From: Pseudothermotoga sp.
Lineage (GTDB): Bacteria > Thermotogota > Thermotogae > Thermotogales > DSM-5069
Assembly: GCA_025060105.1 (NCBI GenBank)
Contig: JANXCS010000001.1
Span: forward strand, 266,762 to 330,761
DNA length: 64,000 nucleotides
Direction of reading: 5' to 3'
The notes beneath the pieces are model-generated. The model was not told where the DNA came from, searched no databases, and saw only the letters and a list, made by a program, of their open reading frames with translations. Below, piece by piece: positions 18,442-27,436 of the stretch. Position 1 is the first letter of the stretch. Every line of letters begins with the position of its first letter. The translations under genes and the position numbers were made by a program.

Positions 18442-19071
18442 TTGAGTAAAATTCCAAAGCCTGTCATAAGAAGACTCGCGGTTTATTTGAGGTGCCTCTC
18501 GGAGTTGGAAGAGAAAGGCATCAAGCTTGTATCCTCAAAACAACTTGCGTCCATGTTACACATAAAAGACTCCCAGGTGAGGAAGGATCTTTCTTATTTC
18601 GGTAATCTTGGTCACAGGGGCATTGGCTACGACGTTAAGGGGTTGGCAAGAAAGTTGCGTGAGGTGCTCGGTTTGTACAAAATTTGGTCAGTGATAATTC
18701 TCGGTGCAGGTAACATAGGAAGAGCTTTAGCAAATCATAGGCGTTTAGAGCAAAACAATTTCAAAGTGAAGGCTGTCTTCGATATAGATAAACGAAAGAT
18801 AGGTAAGCAAATCGCACCTGGTTTGATTGTCAAGAATGTCGACGAGCTCGAACATTTTGTGAGGCAGAATGGGGTAGATATAGCAGTGCTTGCTGTACCT
18901 GCAGACGTCGCGAACGAGCTCGCCAACCGCTTGGAGATTTCTGGGGTGAAAGGTATAATATGTTTTGCTCCGACAACTTTGAGTTGTAAGATTCCCGTGG
19001 AGTATGTCGACATAACTGTGTTTTTCAAGACACTGGCGCACACCATTGTGAACAGTTCATACAACATATAG
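18442..19071 (+). CDS. rex: Redox-sensing transcriptional repressor Rex
   Basis: The 209-residue product has an N-terminal winged helix (IPKPVIRRLAVYLR, then KDSQVRKDLSYFGNLGHRGIGY) and a C-terminal Rossmann domain with VIILGAGNIGRAL. Rex senses the NADH/NAD+ ratio and represses fermentation and hydrogen genes when NAD+ is high. I chose the TTG at 18442 because GGAGGGG precedes it; the frame stays open back to 18412 without a better site. The next gene, nrdJ, has its own promoter in the short gap. Confidence 0.94.
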   Translation: MSKIPKPVIRRLAVYLRCLSELEEKGIKLVSSKQLASMLHIKDSQVRKDLSYFGNLGHRGIGYDVKGLARKLREVLGLYKIWSVIILGAGNIGRALANHRRLEQNNFKVKAVFDIDKRKIGKQIAPGLIVKNVDELEHFVRQNGVDIAVLAVPADVANELANRLEISGVKGIICFAPTTLSCKIPVEYVDITVFFKTLAHTIVNSSYNI

Positions 19072-19078
19072 TATACTA

Positions 19079-19107
19079 TTGATCAAAGACACAATAAGTA
19101 GTATAAT
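19079..19107 (+). promoter_or_regulatory. Promoter of nrdJ
   Basis: -35 TTGATC (19079-19084), a 17-nt spacer and -10 TATAAT (19102-19107) sit between rex and nrdJ. Transcription would start about 15-20 nt before the ATG, giving a very short leader. No cobalamin riboswitch is present. Confidence 0.75.
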
Positions 19108-19131
19108 CACCCCTGGAAAGGGGGTTTTTTT

Positions 19132-21633
19132 ATGCACGAGCTTGTGAAAAGGTGGCAGAGTATCTCTCCGTCTCAGAATGCTGAAAAGATTCTTAGGGAG
19201 AGGTACTATTTGAAAAACCGTGAGGGAGAATACATCGAAAATAGTTGGAATGAGCTTTCGAGGAGAGTTGCGCGTGTCATAGCCAGTGCCGAGCTTGTGA
19301 ACAATCCGCGCTTGAAGAGCATGTCTCCCGCTGAGTGCTTGGATCACATCAAATATTGGGAGGAATCGTTTTATGAGTTACTTTCGAGTCGAATTTTCAT
19401 TCCGAACAGTCCGACACTTTTCAACGCAGGAATGGGTGTCGATTTTGAATTACTCTACAAGCCAATCGAGAACATGAAACTTGAAGATTACGAGCAAATA
19501 GTTCGTCAAAGGAACCATCTTCATATGCTCTCGGCCTGCTTCGTTGTACCTGTTGAAGACAGTATAGATGGTATTTTTACGGCGGTGAAGGAATTCGCTT
19601 TGATCACAAAGGTGGGAGGAGGTATTGGAAGCAATTTCAGTACGTTGAGACCAAACGGTAGTTTCGTTGCTGGAACGCATGGTAAAGCCTCTGGGCCAAT
19701 AAGTTTCATGCACGTGTTCAACTCTGCCGTTTCTGTTGTTGAGCAAGGTTACAGAAGAAGAGGAGCTTTGATGGGAATTTTGAACATCGATCATCCCGAT
19801 ATCGTTGATTTCATACACGCCAAACGTGGTAACGATGGTGAACGCATACTCAAGTTTTTCAACATATCAGTGGGTATTCCCATGGAACGTGAGGAGCTGC
19901 TGAAACTCTACGAGAAAGATGGTTACATCGAGCTTCAACATCCAAAATGGTCTGGAGAGAAACGTATTAGGGTTAGAGAGATCTTCGAAATGATAGCAAG
20001 AAATGCTTGGGAAACGGGCGATCCGGGCATGGTGTTTCTTGGTGAGATGAACAAGTACTACGCACTTTACCCGGTGAGGCAAATCATTTCTACAAATCCG
20101 TGTGGTGAGATTGGATTGGGTCCATACGAAGCGTGCAACCTTGGATCCATAGATGTTGCAAAGCTCTTCGATGGTACGAAGTTTTACTGGGAAGTGCTTG
20201 AGAAAATTGTCAGGGTGGCCGTCAGATTCTTGGATAACGTCATAGATGTGAATGTTTTTCCAATCGATAAAATCGAACGAGCAGTGAAAGAATCAAGAAG
20301 GCTCGGTTTGGGTATCATGGGTTTTGCAGATTTACTTTATCAAATGGAGATACCTTACAATTCTGAAGAAGCTCGCTGTTTTGCAAAGAATTTGATGGCT
20401 TTCATCTCCTTCCATGCACATGAAGCTTCTTCGGATCTTGGTGAAGAGAAGGGAAACTTCCCTCTCTTTTCTCAGAGCAGGTTTGTGCAACAAGAAGATT
20501 TCATACCCTTCTCGATGGACATGAGTGATTACGACGAAGAGATAAAGGAACATTTCAAAACCAGAGCAAAGAGATTCAAGAGAAACGTTGCAGTGCTAGC
20601 GATTGCGCCCACAGGGTCTATTTCCAACATAGCTGATACCTCTTCAGGTTTGGAACCAAATTTTCTGCTGGCTTACGTTAGGTACGTGAACAAGCAGAAC
20701 AGTGGAGAGCGAGAACCCTTGCTCTATGTGAATGAAGTTTTGAGGAAAAAGTTGAACGGAGAGGTTTTGAAAAGAATAGAAGACAAACTTATAGAACAGG
20801 GGACTCTGAAAAATCTTGACGTGGACGAAAAATGGAAGAGCATCTTTGTGGTGGCACTGGATATAAGCCCGAAGGATCATCTGCTCATGCAGGAAGCGTT
20901 CCAATGTTATGTCGATAACAATATTTCAAAGACCATTAACATGCCAAACTCTTCAACAGTTCAAGATGTTTTGGACATCTATGTCGAGGCTTTAAAGCAT
21001 AGAATACGCGGTTTGACTGTGTATCGCGATGGTTCATTGAGAACACAGGTTCTTACGGCAACTAAGGCGGCACAAAAGAAAGAAAGCAAGTTACAATTCT
21101 TCATTGTAGATGAGAAGCACAAGCTCAGACCGCGCCCAAGGAAAGAAACGTTGAGGAGTGTAACGAGGAAGTACAGAACGCCCGAAGGGACAACTTACAT
21201 AACTGTTTCTTTCGATGATAACGGAGAAGCCATAGAAATCTTTCTCTCCAACGGCACAGAGATAGCTGAAGCCATAGGAAGACTTTGCTCAATAGCCCTC
21301 AGAGCAGGGGTTTCACCGGATGAGATCATAGAACAGTTAATCAAAGTGAAAGGCGGGTACGTGAGGAACGTTGGTATGGAGATCAAGAAAGCGATAGAAG
21401 ATTTTTCATTGCTCTGGCCATCTTCTTCTGAAAATAACGTTTCAACAGGGACTTTCAAAAGCAATGAGGAGATAGAAAGATTTGTGGAAGCAAACAAACT
21501 CGAATGGCGAGAGGGTTACTACGTTGATTCTCTGGGAAACGTTTATTGTCCTGCATGCCTGAGTAAAAACTCTTTGTTCAAACAAGAAGGTTGTATCTCG
21601 TGTAGAAGCTGTGGTTGGTCAAGGTGTGGGTGA
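19132..21633 (+). CDS. nrdJ: Adenosylcobalamin-dependent (class II) ribonucleoside-diphosphate reductase
   Basis: An 833-residue enzyme that makes deoxyribonucleotides with a B12-generated thiyl radical, oxygen-independently. Key stretches are IFIPNSPTLFNAG, LSACFVVPVEDS, GGGIGSNFSTLRP, STNPCGEIGLGPYEACNLGS (radical-site cysteine) and APTGSISNIADTSSGLEPNF. The C-terminal end carries a cysteine-rich CPAC...CRSCGWSRC ribbon of the kind that re-reduces the active site. The ATG follows a GGGGG run. A terminator follows. Confidence 0.96.
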   Translation: MHELVKRWQSISPSQNAEKILRERYYLKNREGEYIENSWNELSRRVARVIASAELVNNPRLKSMSPAECLDHIKYWEESFYELLSSRIFIPNSPTLFNAGMGVDFELLYKPIENMKLEDYEQIVRQRNHLHMLSACFVVPVEDSIDGIFTAVKEFALITKVGGGIGSNFSTLRPNGSFVAGTHGKASGPISFMHVFNSAVSVVEQGYRRRGALMGILNIDHPDIVDFIHAKRGNDGERILKFFNISVGIPMEREELLKLYEKDGYIELQHPKWSGEKRIRVREIFEMIARNAWETGDPGMVFLGEMNKYYALYPVRQIISTNPCGEIGLGPYEACNLGSIDVAKLFDGTKFYWEVLEKIVRVAVRFLDNVIDVNVFPIDKIERAVKESRRLGLGIMGFADLLYQMEIPYNSEEARCFAKNLMAFISFHAHEASSDLGEEKGNFPLFSQSRFVQQEDFIPFSMDMSDYDEEIKEHFKTRAKRFKRNVAVLAIAPTGSISNIADTSSGLEPNFLLAYVRYVNKQNSGEREPLLYVNEVLRKKLNGEVLKRIEDKLIEQGTLKNLDVDEKWKSIFVVALDISPKDHLLMQEAFQCYVDNNISKTINMPNSSTVQDVLDIYVEALKHRIRGLTVYRDGSLRTQVLTATKAAQKKESKLQFFIVDEKHKLRPRPRKETLRSVTRKYRTPEGTTYITVSFDDNGEAIEIFLSNGTEIAEAIGRLCSIALRAGVSPDEIIEQLIKVKGGYVRNVGMEIKKAIEDFSLLWPSSSENNVSTGTFKSNEEIERFVEANKLEWREGYYVDSLGNVYCPACLSKNSLFKQEGCISCRSCGWSRCG

Positions 21634-21640
21634 AAAATAA

Positions 21641-21661
21641 AGCCGGCCTTTAAGGCCGGCT
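21641..21661. terminator. Bidirectional terminator after nrdJ
   Basis: An 8-bp AGCCGGCC/GGCCGGCT stem with a TTTAA loop lies between convergent nrdJ and the DUF1292 gene. The minus-strand side continues TTTATTTTT, the plus side TCACTTTT. Confidence 0.8.
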
Positions 21662-21984
21662 CACTTTTCTTGCTGTTCTTCAGGTTCAACGAGTTTTCTG
21701 AGTTCTTCATCCTTTTCTAGCAAATCTTCCCAGGCTTTGGACACCCGTTCGAACTCTTCTTCAGATTCCACCGAATTTATGTAGAGTCCACCATCCTCGG
21801 CCTCTTTAACTTCGAACGGGTAGATATCACCGAACTGCTGGATTTCTCCTTCCTCGTTTACCATGATTTCCTCACAGATCCAGTACTTCTTCGTTCCATC
21901 TTCAATTTCTGCAAGCACCACAAAATGATGCTCATGACCTTGTTCATCTGTCAACACGAACACGTCTAGATCCTCTTCTCTCAT
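21661..21984 (-). CDS. DUF1292-family protein
   Basis: A small acidic protein of 107 residues from the ATG at 21984, behind GGGAG. The N-terminal half has VFVLTDEQGHEHHFVVLAEIEDGTKKYW, the beta-rich pattern of DUF1292 (YrzB-like) proteins, and the C-terminal ~35 residues are a charged helix. The function of the family is unknown. The gene is single, convergent with nrdJ. Confidence 0.75.
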   Translation of the reverse strand: MREEDLDVFVLTDEQGHEHHFVVLAEIEDGTKKYWICEEIMVNEEGEIQQFGDIYPFEVKEAEDGGLYINSVESEEEFERVSKAWEDLLEKDEELRKLVEPEEQQEK

Positions 21985-22203
21985 GTTACCAGCTCCCTTC
22001 AAACCGAACAGTAACTAAATAATACCACACTTTCAAAGGAAGCGCTCGAGAGTGTACAAGATAAAGATTCAGTTAAGAAATCAGAAAAGATGAGGAAAGC
22101 TGTGAATCGTGTGGTAAAATAATTTCGAAAAGAATCAAAATGATTTCAAGCTCCACTCTATTGTGTGAACACGAACATATTATAGCAGCGCGGGGTGATG
22201 AGG

Positions 22204-23181
22204 ATGAAGAGTCTAACGTTGATCCTCTTAATGATTTCAAGCTTTTTATACGCTTATTCGGTGGTTCTTCTCATCACGGGTGAAGTGGCCGGAAATGCTA
22301 TTTACGAGATGGCCGTATCTGGTGCGAAGAGAGCAGCACAAGATTTTGGATTCGAAGTGAAGGTAGTCGAAGGTGGGTACAACCCTGCTCGTTGGGCAAC
22401 TTTACTCACAAGCCTGGCTGCTTCGCGAAGTTACGATCTCATAGTGACGTTCACTGAGGGCATGCCGAAAAACGTTGAAACCACGGCCAGAGCTTTTCCG
22501 AATCAAAAGATAGTATTGGTAGATGCTATAGCACCGATACTGCCAAACGTGTATTCTGTAGCTTTCAAAGACGAGGAAATGGCATACCTTGCAGGTTATT
22601 TTGCCGCCTTGGTGACTAAAAGTGACATGCCTAACGCCAATGAAGATCTCAAAGTGGGCATGATCGCAGGAGATGTTTATCCTGCCATGATGAATAAGAT
22701 TAAACCTGCATATGAGAAAGGTGTGAAAGATGTCGATCCTAACGCACGCGTGATCTTTTCAGTTGTCGGTAGTTGGGCTGATCCAAGTAAGGGAGCTGAA
22801 CTTGCACAAGTTCAGTATGAACAGGGTGTCGATGTTATATTCCTCGTAGCCGGAGGTTCGGGCATGGGTGCTGTCAGAAAAGCAAGAGAAATGAGAAAAT
22901 ACGTGATAGGTGTCGATTCGAACTATATTGAGAGAGATCCTGAGGTGATCCTTGCGTGTGCACTGAAGCACATCGACCGAGCCATCTATGAGATTCTGGC
23001 GAAGGCGGTGAAAAATCAGCTGAAGTTCGGTACAAGTGAAGTGTGGGGAATTAAAGAAGGAATGATAGGTTTCACGTTCGATGATCCGAACTATTTGAAG
23101 AATGTACCGAAGGAAATCAATTTACAAATGTTGAGAGTGTATGAGAAGCTAAAAGAGGGGTTGATCGCACCATTACCGTGA
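22204..23181 (+). CDS. BMP-family ABC transporter substrate-binding protein
   Basis: A 325-residue secreted binding protein. An N-terminal signal peptide (MKSLTLILLMISSFLYAYS) lacks a lipobox Cys. The mature part matches the Bmp/Med family, e.g. LITGEVAGNAIYEMAVSGAKRAA, IAGDVYPAMMNKI and a GGSGMGAVRKARE hinge. Known relatives bind purine nucleosides, and some Thermotogales members have been linked to riboflavin or sugars. The ATG at 22204 is chosen because GGGGTG lies 6 nt before it. It heads an operon with its ATPase, two permeases, a regulator and a sugar kinase. Confidence 0.9.
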   Translation: MKSLTLILLMISSFLYAYSVVLLITGEVAGNAIYEMAVSGAKRAAQDFGFEVKVVEGGYNPARWATLLTSLAASRSYDLIVTFTEGMPKNVETTARAFPNQKIVLVDAIAPILPNVYSVAFKDEEMAYLAGYFAALVTKSDMPNANEDLKVGMIAGDVYPAMMNKIKPAYEKGVKDVDPNARVIFSVVGSWADPSKGAELAQVQYEQGVDVIFLVAGGSGMGAVRKAREMRKYVIGVDSNYIERDPEVILACALKHIDRAIYEILAKAVKNQLKFGTSEVWGIKEGMIGFTFDDPNYLKNVPKEINLQMLRVYEKLKEGLIAPLP

Positions 23182-24689
23182 AGCAAGAACCATTGGTTCA
23201 AATGTTGGATATTCATAAAACTTTTCACATGTCAGGTGTGAACGCCTTAAAGGCAGTGAACCTTTCTTTACATGCTGGAACTATCCATGTGTTGCTTGGC
23301 GCGAACGGCGCGGGGAAAACGACGCTGGCCAGAATTCTATGTGGTGAATTACGACCCGAAACGGGTCGGATCTTACTGAATGGAAAAACTGTCAATTTCA
23401 AAAAACCGAGAGACGCGATGCACAACGGTATAGTTTTAGTTCATCAAGATTTACATTTGGTAGACGATTTGACTATTTTTGAAAATATTTTTGTTGGACG
23501 AGAACCAAGTAGATCAATCTTTCTCAGCAAGAAAAAAGCTGAAAGCATGATCAAGAAATTCTCCGAGGAATTTGCGTTGCCCCCTCTCAACCTCAGGGTG
23601 GAGAATTTAAGTATGTCTGAGAAGCAGAAGATTGAGATAGCACGTGCCTTAATATCTGGTGCGAGAATTTTGATTTTTGATGAACCGACAGTTTATTTGG
23701 ACGAGGAAGAACAATCAAAGTTGTTCAAGATTATGCAAACTTTGAAAAGATCAGGTTGTGCCATCTTACTAATAACGCATGATATTTATCAAGCTTTGAA
23801 AATAGCTGATTTTTTGACGGTGCTGAGAGAAGGTGAAGTGGCTCTGAGCGGTGAAGTTTCACGTTTTACCATTCAGCAGGTTTTGAACGCAATGGGGCTA
23901 TCTTCAACGAAAGTGGAATCAAAGCGGATTCCAAGGGGGGGAGAAAATCTTCTAGAAGTTCTCGATCTTTCAGTGAAGGTTAAGGGCAAGCTCGTTCTGG
24001 ACAGATTTTCTCTCAGTTTCAAAGAGGGAGAAATCGTCGGGCTCTTTGGTCTTGGAAAGGACGGTCATTTTGATTTTTTAGATGTGATCATGGGCTTGAA
24101 AAAACCATCTTCTGGAAAGGTGATCTTCAAAGGACTAGAGATAACGAATCTTTCAGTCCGAGAGAGAAGAAAACTTGGTATAGCTTATATACCAGAAGAT
24201 CGCTTAAGCGAAGCAGTGAACCCAACCGCTTCGGTCTTAGAAAACACTGTGGTGAATGTATATCACGAAAAACCTTATTCTAGATTTGGATTTTTAAACT
24301 GGCAATCTCTTCAACGATGTGCACTCTCCATGTTACAAGAATTCGGCGTGAAGTTTCAATCGCTCTGGCAACCTGTGAGTACACTTTCGGGGGGAAATCT
24401 ACAGAGGTTGATTCTCGCTCGTGAATTAGCTCAAAAACCAAAACTCGTTTTAGCTTGTAAACCTACTGCTGGGCTCGACATACAATTTCAAAGTTATGCA
24501 TCGGAAAAATTCCGAGAAATCAGCTTGAATGGAGCTGTTTTGATCGCTACGAATGATATCGAAGAAGTTGCGAATCTCTGTGATAGAGTGATCGTGTTTT
24601 CTAAGGGAAAGGTTAAAAGGATCGTGCTTGTCAGTGGGAGTTTTGTCAAGCAAGACGTTTTTGCCTCGCTCGTTGGTGATAAAAGATGA
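23178..24689 (+). CDS. ABC transporter ATPase with two nucleotide-binding domains (BMP/ribose type)
   Basis: A 503-residue fusion of two ABC domains. The first has a normal Walker A GANGAGKTT (about residue 40), signature LSMSEKQKIEIARAL and Walker B ILIFDEPT. The second has a degenerate Walker A (GLFGLGKDGHFDF), but LSGGNLQRLILAREL is intact, and the Walker B aspartate-glutamate pair is replaced (LVLACKPTAG). One catalytically weak site is common in this carbohydrate-uptake type. The GTG start overlaps the stop of the binding-protein gene by 4 nt. It energises the two permeases encoded next. Confidence 0.92.
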   Translation: MKQEPLVQMLDIHKTFHMSGVNALKAVNLSLHAGTIHVLLGANGAGKTTLARILCGELRPETGRILLNGKTVNFKKPRDAMHNGIVLVHQDLHLVDDLTIFENIFVGREPSRSIFLSKKKAESMIKKFSEEFALPPLNLRVENLSMSEKQKIEIARALISGARILIFDEPTVYLDEEEQSKLFKIMQTLKRSGCAILLITHDIYQALKIADFLTVLREGEVALSGEVSRFTIQQVLNAMGLSSTKVESKRIPRGGENLLEVLDLSVKVKGKLVLDRFSLSFKEGEIVGLFGLGKDGHFDFLDVIMGLKKPSSGKVIFKGLEITNLSVRERRKLGIAYIPEDRLSEAVNPTASVLENTVVNVYHEKPYSRFGFLNWQSLQRCALSMLQEFGVKFQSLWQPVSTLSGGNLQRLILARELAQKPKLVLACKPTAGLDIQFQSYASEKFREISLNGAVLIATNDIEEVANLCDRVIVFSKGKVKRIVLVSGSFVKQDVFASLVGDKR

Positions 24690-25717
24690 AAAATCTAAAA
24701 CTAGTTTTTTCTTCGATGTTGAACATCTTGTTGGCCTTGCTTGTAGGTATGGTTGTACTGCTCTTCATTTCGAAGGAACCCATCGCGACTCTTAAATGGT
24801 TCTTTCTTGGTCCTTTCACAAATTTCTATTTTTTCGGAAACATGCTTGCCGCATCGATCCCACTCATTTTTACTGGGTTGGCAGCTTCTGTTGGTTTCCA
24901 CGCAAATGTGTTCAATCTCGGCTTAGAGGGTCAGTACTATTTTGGAGCGATCGTTGGGACAGTCATCGGCTTGAATGTATCAAAACTTGGTTTGTTTTCG
25001 ATACCATTCATCATCTTGATGTCTTTCTCTATTGGTTCTTTACTGTTTTTACCTTCGGTTTTGTTGAGATTGAAGTTTGGTTTCAGCGAGCTCATAAGTT
25101 CATTCATGATAGGACAGATTTTCATTTATGTGGGAGATTTCTTTCTGAATGGTCCTCTCAGAGACCCTCAAGCTGCTTTGTCAGCTACGAAGTACCTCGA
25201 CGAAACCGCTAGACTCCCGAAGATTTTGCCACCGTCTAATTTGCATGTTGGATATGTAATAGGAATTGGTTTGTGCTTTCTTGCACATTCGTTGTACAAG
25301 CATGCTGTGATAGGTTACGAATTCAAAATGGTGAGAGGAAATCCCCGCTTTGCTAACGTATCCGGTATGAATGTGGCAAAGATTTTGTCGATAGCTGCGA
25401 TATTCAGTGGAGGACTCGCTGCGATGGGAGGAATGATCGATGTGTTGGGCGTACACGGAAGAGTTGTGCGGGGCTTTTCGCACGGTAACGGATTCAATGG
25501 GATAGCGGTTTCACTGTTGGTGAAGAACAAACCTTTGTTGATCGTTTTTTCAGCTTTGTTTTTTGCCTACATGGAAAGTGGTGCGGAGATAGCTTCCATG
25601 ATGGTCCAAACACCACCCGAAATTTCCAAAGTCATTCAAGGGGTTGTTTTTTGCTTGGTTACTGCCGAAAATGTACTGTTGTGGAGGAAAAAGTATGATC
25701 TTGATTCAACTGCTTAG
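24686..25717 (+). CDS. ABC transporter permease, BMP/nucleoside family (first)
   Basis: A 343-residue polytopic membrane protein of the branched-chain/ribose permease superfamily. It has an N-terminal signal-anchor helix, then FHANVFNLGLEGQYYFGAIVGT, the recognised motif of this permease type, and several further hydrophobic helices. It overlaps the ATPase stop by 4 nt (ATGA). With the next gene it forms the heterodimeric channel of the BMP importer. Confidence 0.9.
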   Translation: MKNLKLVFSSMLNILLALLVGMVVLLFISKEPIATLKWFFLGPFTNFYFFGNMLAASIPLIFTGLAASVGFHANVFNLGLEGQYYFGAIVGTVIGLNVSKLGLFSIPFIILMSFSIGSLLFLPSVLLRLKFGFSELISSFMIGQIFIYVGDFFLNGPLRDPQAALSATKYLDETARLPKILPPSNLHVGYVIGIGLCFLAHSLYKHAVIGYEFKMVRGNPRFANVSGMNVAKILSIAAIFSGGLAAMGGMIDVLGVHGRVVRGFSHGNGFNGIAVSLLVKNKPLLIVFSALFFAYMESGAEIASMMVQTPPEISKVIQGVVFCLVTAENVLLWRKKYDLDSTA

Positions 25718-26582
25718 AGCATCGATTTCATCTGCTTTGCCTATAGCAATCGCGGCCGTGGGTGCTTTATACACGCAGTTGGCTGGAAAACTGAACATAG
25801 CGATAGAGGGTTTGATGCTTCTCTCTTGCTTCGTTGCGGTTTACGTTGCGGATAGAATCGGCCTGCTCATCGCAGTTTTGAGTGCCATGCTCGTCTCCTG
25901 TTTGATATCGGTTGTGGTTTGGTTACTTCACAGATATTTGATGGCGAACATCTTCGTCGTGGGTGTTGGTATCAATATCCTAACCTCAGGATTTGTTGTG
26001 CTGCTCTCCTCTACAGTACTTGGTTCAAAGGGTACCGTTTTCTTTGAAAACATCCAGAAGATTCCCATTATACGTGCTAAGTTCTTTGAGAAAAATTCGT
26101 TGCTTCAGGCTGTGTTTTCTGGTTACAATGTGCTTGAATTATTTGCCTTGAGTTTAATAGTTGTTTCTTGGTTGGTCGTTAGAAAGACGCCTTTCGGATT
26201 ACGCTTGAGAGTTTTGGGAAAGAGTGAAACAGTAGCGAGCCATCTTGGATTGAACGTCAACGTGATCAGATTGGCAAGCTTTGTTCTTTGCGGTCTTTTT
26301 TGCGGATTAGCTGGTGCCATGCTTTCCCTACCTTTGGGTTTGTTTGTGACAGGCATGACCAATAACAGAGGTTGGCTCGCACTGGTTGCAACTGTTCTGG
26401 GTGGGGAGAATCCTTCAACGGTGTTCATCGTGTCCCTCGTTCTTGGTTTAACAATGTCACTTTCAAACAGATTGCAAATCTTTTTGAGATTGCCCGCAGA
26501 GATTGTTCTATCCCTACCACTCATCCTGACCCTGTGCGTTGTGCTGCTCCACAATATTTTAAAAACTGTCAGAAGGAGTTGA
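25695..26582 (+). CDS. ABC transporter permease, BMP/nucleoside family (second)
   Basis: A 295-residue polytopic permease starting at the ATG at 25695, 7 nt after GGAGG; the open frame extends upstream only inside the previous gene. It contains YTQLAGKLNIAIEGLMLL, the counterpart of the NLGLEG motif in the first permease, and about eight hydrophobic segments. It overlaps the preceding gene by 23 nt, showing tight co-translation. Confidence 0.9.
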   Translation: MILIQLLRASISSALPIAIAAVGALYTQLAGKLNIAIEGLMLLSCFVAVYVADRIGLLIAVLSAMLVSCLISVVVWLLHRYLMANIFVVGVGINILTSGFVVLLSSTVLGSKGTVFFENIQKIPIIRAKFFEKNSLLQAVFSGYNVLELFALSLIVVSWLVVRKTPFGLRLRVLGKSETVASHLGLNVNVIRLASFVLCGLFCGLAGAMLSLPLGLFVTGMTNNRGWLALVATVLGGENPSTVFIVSLVLGLTMSLSNRLQIFLRLPAEIVLSLPLILTLCVVLLHNILKTVRRS

Positions 26583-26587
26583 TCAAG

Positions 26588-27436
26588 GTGAAAAAAAGCG
26601 TTTATCACCGGCTTAAAGATTTCCTACCTGAAATGAAAGGTGTCTACGGAGAAATCGCGCGGCATATTGTGGAGAACCCCAACATGGTAATCGAAATGAA
26701 GATAACGGACTTTGCCAAAGTCATTCGTGTGTCTCCAGCTTCGTTGGTAGATTTCTGCAAGAAATTGGGCTTTAGTGGTTTTAAAGAATTTCGTCTAGCT
26801 CTCGCACAGGAAATAAGTTTACTTGAATCCATGAAACCTGATATGGAGAGAATATCGGATGTATTTCGTAATTATTTTGATTTCGCTGTGAGTGAAGTTA
26901 GAGAATCATTGGAGCTTGTCAATGACGAGGCGGTTACGAAGGCCGCGAGCGTGCTGATGAACAGTTCGATCATCGAAATAGTAGCGTACGGTTTTGATAC
27001 AGTGGCTGCACGTGATTTATTCCTCAAACTCAAACAGTTCGGATTCCATGTGAATTTCTTTGAGAACCCATTCTTGCAGAGTATATCAGCATCTTTTCTC
27101 AACAAAGAGTCTTCTCTTGTGGCTATATCCAGTAGTCATTCCTCACGTGATCTTCTGGATGCAGTCAACTATGCGAAAAAAGCCGGGGCGACTGTGATAG
27201 CTGTGGCACCTCCAAGCTCAACTGTGATGGATCTGGCGGACGTGTCATTACCGGTGTATGTAAAAACTGAGGTACTGTCTGAGGGTGGTTTTCTAACCAG
27301 ATTCGTCCAACTTTTCATTGTAGACTTGTTGCTTTTGAAAATGATCGATATGAACAAGCAAAGGTTTAAAGATTTGTACGCACACTTTGAGGAGGTATTG
27401 AGGTACAAGAGGAGGGGAGATCGAGGTGTCTTCTGA
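26588..27436 (+). CDS. RpiR-family transcriptional regulator (HTH + SIS)
   Basis: The 282-residue product has an N-terminal helix-turn-helix (IVENPNMVIEMKITDFAKVIRVSPASLVDFCKKLGFSGFKEFR, about 28-70) and a C-terminal SIS sugar-phosphate domain (VALISSSHSSRDL-type region, about 175-235). RpiR regulators respond to phosphosugars and control sugar catabolism genes. The start is the GTG at 26588 behind AAGGAG. It lies between the importer and the FGGY kinase and probably responds to the kinase product. Confidence 0.9.
   Translation: MKKSVYHRLKDFLPEMKGVYGEIARHIVENPNMVIEMKITDFAKVIRVSPASLVDFCKKLGFSGFKEFRLALAQEISLLESMKPDMERISDVFRNYFDFAVSEVRESLELVNDEAVTKAASVLMNSSIIEIVAYGFDTVAARDLFLKLKQFGFHVNFFENPFLQSISASFLNKESSLVAISSSHSSRDLLDAVNYAKKAGATVIAVAPPSSTVMDLADVSLPVYVKTEVLSEGGFLTRFVQLFIVDLLLLKMIDMNKQRFKDLYAHFEEVLRYKRRGDRGVF

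Noticed and set aside
19022..19131. Cobalamin riboswitch upstream of nrdJ
   Set aside because: The gap between rex and nrdJ is too short and contains a promoter, not the conserved B12 box.
19110..19131. Terminator-like CCCC...GGGG hairpin followed by a T-run before nrdJ
   Set aside because: The C-run is at or before the expected transcription start, and the G- and T-runs serve as the ribosome binding site and spacer.
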